Origin: Actinomadura meyerae
GTDB taxonomy: Bacteria; Actinomycetota; Actinomycetes; Streptosporangiales; Streptosporangiaceae
NCBI RefSeq assembly: GCF_900188445.1
Contig: NZ_FZOR01000010.1
Coordinates: 124,001 to 188,000 of the forward strand
Direction: 5' to 3'
Length of the DNA: 64,000 bases
Shown here: positions 62,763 through 64,000 of the stretch, piece by piece
How the letters are laid out: the number at the start of each line of letters is the position of its first letter
Numbering within the stretch: position 1 is the stretch's first letter
The notes under the pieces: generated by a model
Told to the model about the DNA's origin: nothing
Database searches by the model: none
What the model saw: only the letters and a program-made list of their open reading frames with translations
Program-made: the position numbers and the translations under genes

Positions 62763-63412
62763 CCATCTCGGTTCTTCTTGCCGACGATCAGGCGATGGTC
62801 CGCCGGGGCCTGCGGCTGATCCTGGAGGACCAGCCCGACATCACCGTGGTGGGGGAGGCGTCCGACGGTGCCGAGGCGGTCGCTCTGGCGCGCCGCCTGC
62901 GCCCGGACGTGTGCCTGGTGGACATCAGGATGCCCCGGCTCGGCGGCATCGAGGTGACCCGCGCACTGGCAGGCCCGAAGGCCACCGACCCGATGCGTGT
63001 CGTCGTGGTCACCACTTTCGACCTGGACGAGTACGTCTACGGCGCGCTGCGCGGCGGCGCGGCGGGCTTCATCCTCAAGGACGCCGGCCCCGCGCTTCTC
63101 GTGGAGGCCGTGCGGGCCGCGCACAACGGCGAGGCACTCGTCTCGCCGTCCGTCACCGTCCGCCTGCTGCGGCACCTGACGGCCGCCTCGGCACCACCGC
63201 GCACCGTCCGGCCGCCCCTGTCGGATCGTGAACTGGAAGTCGTCCGCGCCCTCGCCCGCGGCCGCACCAACCAGGAGATCGCCGCTGAGCTGTTCATATC
63301 GCTCAGCACCGTCAAGAGCCACCTGTCCGGCATCCAGACGAAACTAGGAGTACGCAACCGCGTCGGCATCGTCACCTGGGCATGGGAGAACCGCCTGGTA
63401 GACCCATCCTGA
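62759..63412 (+). CDS. NarL/LuxR response regulator
   Basis: A 217-residue regulator: receiver domain with Asp55 in 'VCLVDIRMPRLGG' and Lys in 'FILKDAGP', C-terminal LuxR HTH 'LSDRELEVVRALARGRTNQE' plus 'LFISLSTVKSHLSGIQTKLG'. Partner of the kinase encoded just before (GTGA overlap). The stop codon is in a 14-bp duplication (63407-63434). Confidence 0.92.
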   Translation: MTISVLLADDQAMVRRGLRLILEDQPDITVVGEASDGAEAVALARRLRPDVCLVDIRMPRLGGIEVTRALAGPKATDPMRVVVVTTFDLDEYVYGALRGGAAGFILKDAGPALLVEAVRAAHNGEALVSPSVTVRLLRHLTAASAPPRTVRPPLSDRELEVVRALARGRTNQEIAAELFISLSTVKSHLSGIQTKLGVRNRVGIVTWAWENRLVDPS

Positions 63413-63434
63413 CCCACTCGTCCTGACCCACCCC
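63407..63434 (+). repeat. 14-bp duplication with the response-regulator stop codon
   Basis: TCCTGACCCACTCG (63407-63420) and TCCTGACCCACCCC (63421-63434); the first contains the true TGA. Confidence 0.9.
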
Positions 63435-63654
63435 GGTCTACGGCTGGAATCTGCCGCAGGCACGGGAGTGGGGTCTCGCAGGCGGTGTTGTCACAGACCG
63501 GGCCCACCTCCGCCTCGACCGGGACGACCTTGTCGATCGCGTCCGGAACCCTTGAGCTCGATCTGCGGCGCAGTAGTGCAGTTCGGCGCCGTAGACGATG
63601 TCGAAGACGGCTGCGGAGGCTGGCGATGCCGTGGGAGGTGAAGGACGTGGCGAC

Positions 63655-63720
63655 GCGGAGACGCGGCGGCGCGGCGGCGCGGCGGCGCGGCGGCGCGGCG
63701 GCGCGGCGGCGCGGCGCAGG
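63655..63720. repeat. GGC-GCG microsatellite in the transposase relic
   Basis: About seven copies of a 9-bp GCGGCGGCG-like unit interrupt the transposase remnant, giving Arg/Ala/Pro-rich nonsense. Confidence 0.85.
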
Positions 63721-63789
63721 TAGCCGGGCGGCGGTGGCGCCGGTCTCGTCGGGGTGGATCTCGGCGTAGGGCAGGCGCGTGTGGTCGTC

Positions 63790-64000
63790 GACGGCGGTGT
63801 GGAGGTGGTCGTAGCCAATGCCGGGCGTGTTCGTGGCGTGCCAGGTGGGGGTCGGCTCGGCCGTGGGCGATCCAGCCGCCATCGTCGGGGATGCGTCCGA
63901 TCTTCTTGACGTCGATGTGGACCAGGGGCGCCGGGCCGGTGGTGTTCGTAGCGAATCGTGGTGTGGGTGACGCGGATCTGGTGTCCGGTGCCCGCTGTTC
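63790..64000 (-). pseudogene. Degraded IS481-type transposase, continues past the window
   Basis: On the minus strand pieces of an IS481 integrase core can be read in different frames: 'TTIRYEHHRPGA', then 'LVHIDVKKIGRIPDDGGW' and 'IAHGRA', then 'WHATNTPGIGYDHLHTAVDD' and 'HTRLPYAEIHPDETGATAA' (this last piece runs to about 63730). At least two frameshifts separate them, and a GC microsatellite replaces the following segment. So the element is dead. The DNA between 63435 and 63655 on the left has no readable gene and may be the rest of the relic. Confidence 0.7.

Overview
The window is very GC-rich, with GTG starts, many four-base ATGA/GTGA gene overlaps and actinobacterial marker genes: WhiB1, DasR, PdtaS, nickel superoxide dismutase, the BioB helper BsaP and a SigF/RsbW pair. 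It looks like chromosome of a filamentous actinomycete, most like Actinomadura or a relative; this placement is an inference from gene style, not a search result.

Layout. 1-719 is the end of an HTH regulator. 843-8873 is a complete type II Wadjet anti-plasmid operon (jetABCD). 8911-16597 holds separate genes: a bicovalent-FAD oxidase, a secreted esterase-fold protein, a DUF5954 protein, an unknown protein, a VOC protein, and a TetR regulator divergent from a secreted beta-propeller, with a clear operator between them. 16691-22941 is an aromatic-acid island: a FUSC-type membrane protein, then galB-galC-galD-extradiol dioxygenase in one overlapping operon, then a DUF1932 dehydrogenase divergent from a GntR/FCD regulator. 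A shared GACAA-N7-GACAA repeat sits in front of both the operon and the regulator. 23049-33629 holds an EF-G paralogue, a secreted copper monooxygenase (PHM-like) with DoxX, a biotin-carboxylase-like enzyme lacking the usual catalytic Glu, bsaP, a GNAT, a carotenoid oxygenase, a lipoprotein and bioD-bioB. 33646-42029 holds Uma2, dasR, bioF, pdtaS, whiB1 (with a perfect CRP box upstream), a lipid kinase, a membrane protein and sigF-rsbW.

42213-57463 looks like a sugar or sugar-acid catabolic regulon: 2-keto-3-deoxy-sugar kinase, PhyH-type oxygenase, mutarotase-like DUF4432 protein, SDR, secreted DUF5005/DUF4185-like protein, alpha/beta hydrolase, GntR regulator, ABC importer without its own ATPase, GH38 alpha-mannosidase and a glucarate-dehydratase-like enolase. 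One palindromic motif (AAGTSATNWGATGACT) occurs before three of its transcription units, including the regulator. The window ends with a GNAT, sodN/sodX, an ABC exporter with a two-component system, and a decayed IS481-type transposase.

A trait running through the whole window is short tandem duplication (13-23 bp units) at gene 3' ends. In several cases the repeated unit contains the gene's own stop codon, which places stops in several reading frames.
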